Source of the DNA: Rosistilla oblonga
GTDB lineage: Bacteria; Planctomycetota; Planctomycetia; Pirellulales; Pirellulaceae
Length of the DNA stretch: 64,000 nt
Assembly: GCF_007751715.1 (NCBI RefSeq)
Contig: NZ_CP036292.1
Span: 124,001-188,000, forward strand
Direction: 5' to 3'
Within the stretch, counting starts at the first letter, position 1, and the number at the start of each line of letters is the position of its first letter. Position numbers and translations under genes: made by a program. The notes beneath the pieces were generated by a model. That model was not told where the DNA came from and searched no databases. It saw only the letters and a program-made list of their open reading frames with translations. This document shows, one piece after another, positions 63,259 through 64,000 of this stretch.

Positions 63259-64000
63259 TTGACGGATCACGAAATTGTTGTTCGTCCAATTGAAACGGCT
63301 GACGAACTTGATGCGGTGAAGGAAATTTACCGCACGCAAAAGGCACTCTTGGGTTTCTTTCCTGATGAAGCGTTTCAACAGCGTGCCGATGCCAAACAGA
63401 TTTTGATCGCGTGGTCCGATAGCGACGCAGCTGGCTACGTGTTGTTCGCGACCAATCAGCGGTATGAGGTTCGGATCACTCATCTATGCGTGAAGCCTGA
63501 TTATGGAAATCGGAAAATTGCAAAGCAGTTAATCGCGGCGTTAGTGGAGGCATACCCGAACCGTTCTCGCATCCGCCTCAATTGCAGAGTCGATTACGAA
63601 GCCGCCGGCAGATACCGTCGGATGGGTTTTTCGGAGCTGCGTCGTTTTCCAGGTAAAAAGCAAGGTGGCAGCGAGCTCATTGCTTTTGCGCTGGCAATAA
63701 ATGAAACTCCTCTGTTCGACGCACTAGACGAGCCAAGCGAAACAGCAACCGTTGTGTGTGACACGATGGTTTGTATCGACATTGAGGATCAAGACCGACC
63801 GCACCACAAAGCAAGCAGCGGGCTACGAGCTGATTGGCTGGTTGATGAAATCAATTTGAAAGTTACGCCTGGAATTTTTGCTGATCTCGGTCGTCAGGCG
63901 GAGCCGCTACGGAGCGACATGATTTCGGCCGTGAAGACCGGTTGGGACCAGGTGGCAGCGGATCATCTGGAGGTAGAGCGACAGTTGAGGGAGGTCCGCC
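63259..64000 (+). CDS. GNAT acetyltransferase fused to a PIN-like domain (3' end outside window)
   Basis: About 247 residues are visible. Residues 1-155 are a GNAT fold: a first strand IVVRPIETADELDAV, then ITHLCVKPDYGNRKIAKQLI, the acetyl-CoA loop region, and AAGRYRRMGFSEL. After a linker, VVCDTMVCIDIEDQDRPHHK starts a PIN-like domain with an Asp-Ile-Glu-Asp first acidic site, followed by LRADWLVDEINLKVTPGIFA, typical of PIN helices. PIN domains are metal-dependent RNases found in toxins and in defence proteins. The TTG start at 63259, preceded by GGGGGCAAGG, is chosen because a TGA lies in frame at 63238. The remaining PIN active-site residues lie outside the window. Confidence 0.65.
   Translation, partial: MTDHEIVVRPIETADELDAVKEIYRTQKALLGFFPDEAFQQRADAKQILIAWSDSDAAGYVLFATNQRYEVRITHLCVKPDYGNRKIAKQLIAALVEAYPNRSRIRLNCRVDYEAAGRYRRMGFSELRRFPGKKQGGSELIAFALAINETPLFDALDEPSETATVVCDTMVCIDIEDQDRPHHKASSGLRADWLVDEINLKVTPGIFADLGRQAEPLRSDMISAVKTGWDQVAADHLEVERQLREVR

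Overview
The window reads as chromosomal DNA of a planctomycete, most likely a Pirellulaceae member near Rhodopirellula/Rosistilla. This rests on the GC-rich sequence, the frequent lack of a Shine-Dalgarno site, the many exported proteins of planctomycete type (DUF1080, Tat-exported TIM barrel, very large secreted repeat proteins), the MoxR-like AAA plus VWA pair, and abundant palindromic intergenic repeats. This is inference from gene content; there is no rRNA to fix the taxon.

Positions 1-25,800 are mostly ordinary core genome: an exopolyphosphatase-family gene (cut by the window edge), a HAD hydrolase, a membrane M50-like peptidase, a PilZ-like protein, translationally coupled rnc-nth, a HEAT-repeat protein, an endonuclease/exonuclease/phosphatase-fold protein, a Tat-like exported protein, a halogenase-like flavoenzyme, a diguanylate cyclase, an SGNH hydrolase, a lipoprotein and a very long secretin. 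After these come asnB with a structured leader, rluD, a YfgM-like TPR protein, a DUF2237 protein and a PcrA/UvrD helicase.

Positions 25,800-44,000 hold a complete IS4-family element (25924-27466, 11-bp target duplication), a secreted protein, a block of duplicated palindromic repeats, a 2041-residue secreted repeat protein, a DUF1080 protein, ilvD, a hydroxypyruvate-isomerase-like protein, an 887-residue membrane-anchored protein and a complete IS3-family element (42202-43487). Positions 44,000-52,500 hold a MoxR-like AAA ATPase with its VWA partner, then an RND efflux pump with its periplasmic adaptor. The convergent junction between the two systems is filled by three copies of a 71-bp palindrome.

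At 53115-53188 lies tRNA-Arg(ACG) with its own promoter and a likely terminator. Everything downstream looks like a decayed integrative island: low gene density, less uniform base composition, two integrase remnants pointing toward the tRNA, an IS3 remnant that truncates a gene upstream of a glycerophosphodiesterase, and an Omp25/RopB-like barrel. It continues with a 223-bp tandem repeat, a 1223-residue protein carrying two complete superfamily 1 helicase modules, a truncated ORF coupled to it, an orphan ParA, and a GNAT domain fused to a PIN-like domain that runs off the window. The double helicase and the GNAT-PIN fusion are the best candidates for an undescribed, possibly defence-related, system, but no complete known defence operon is visible.
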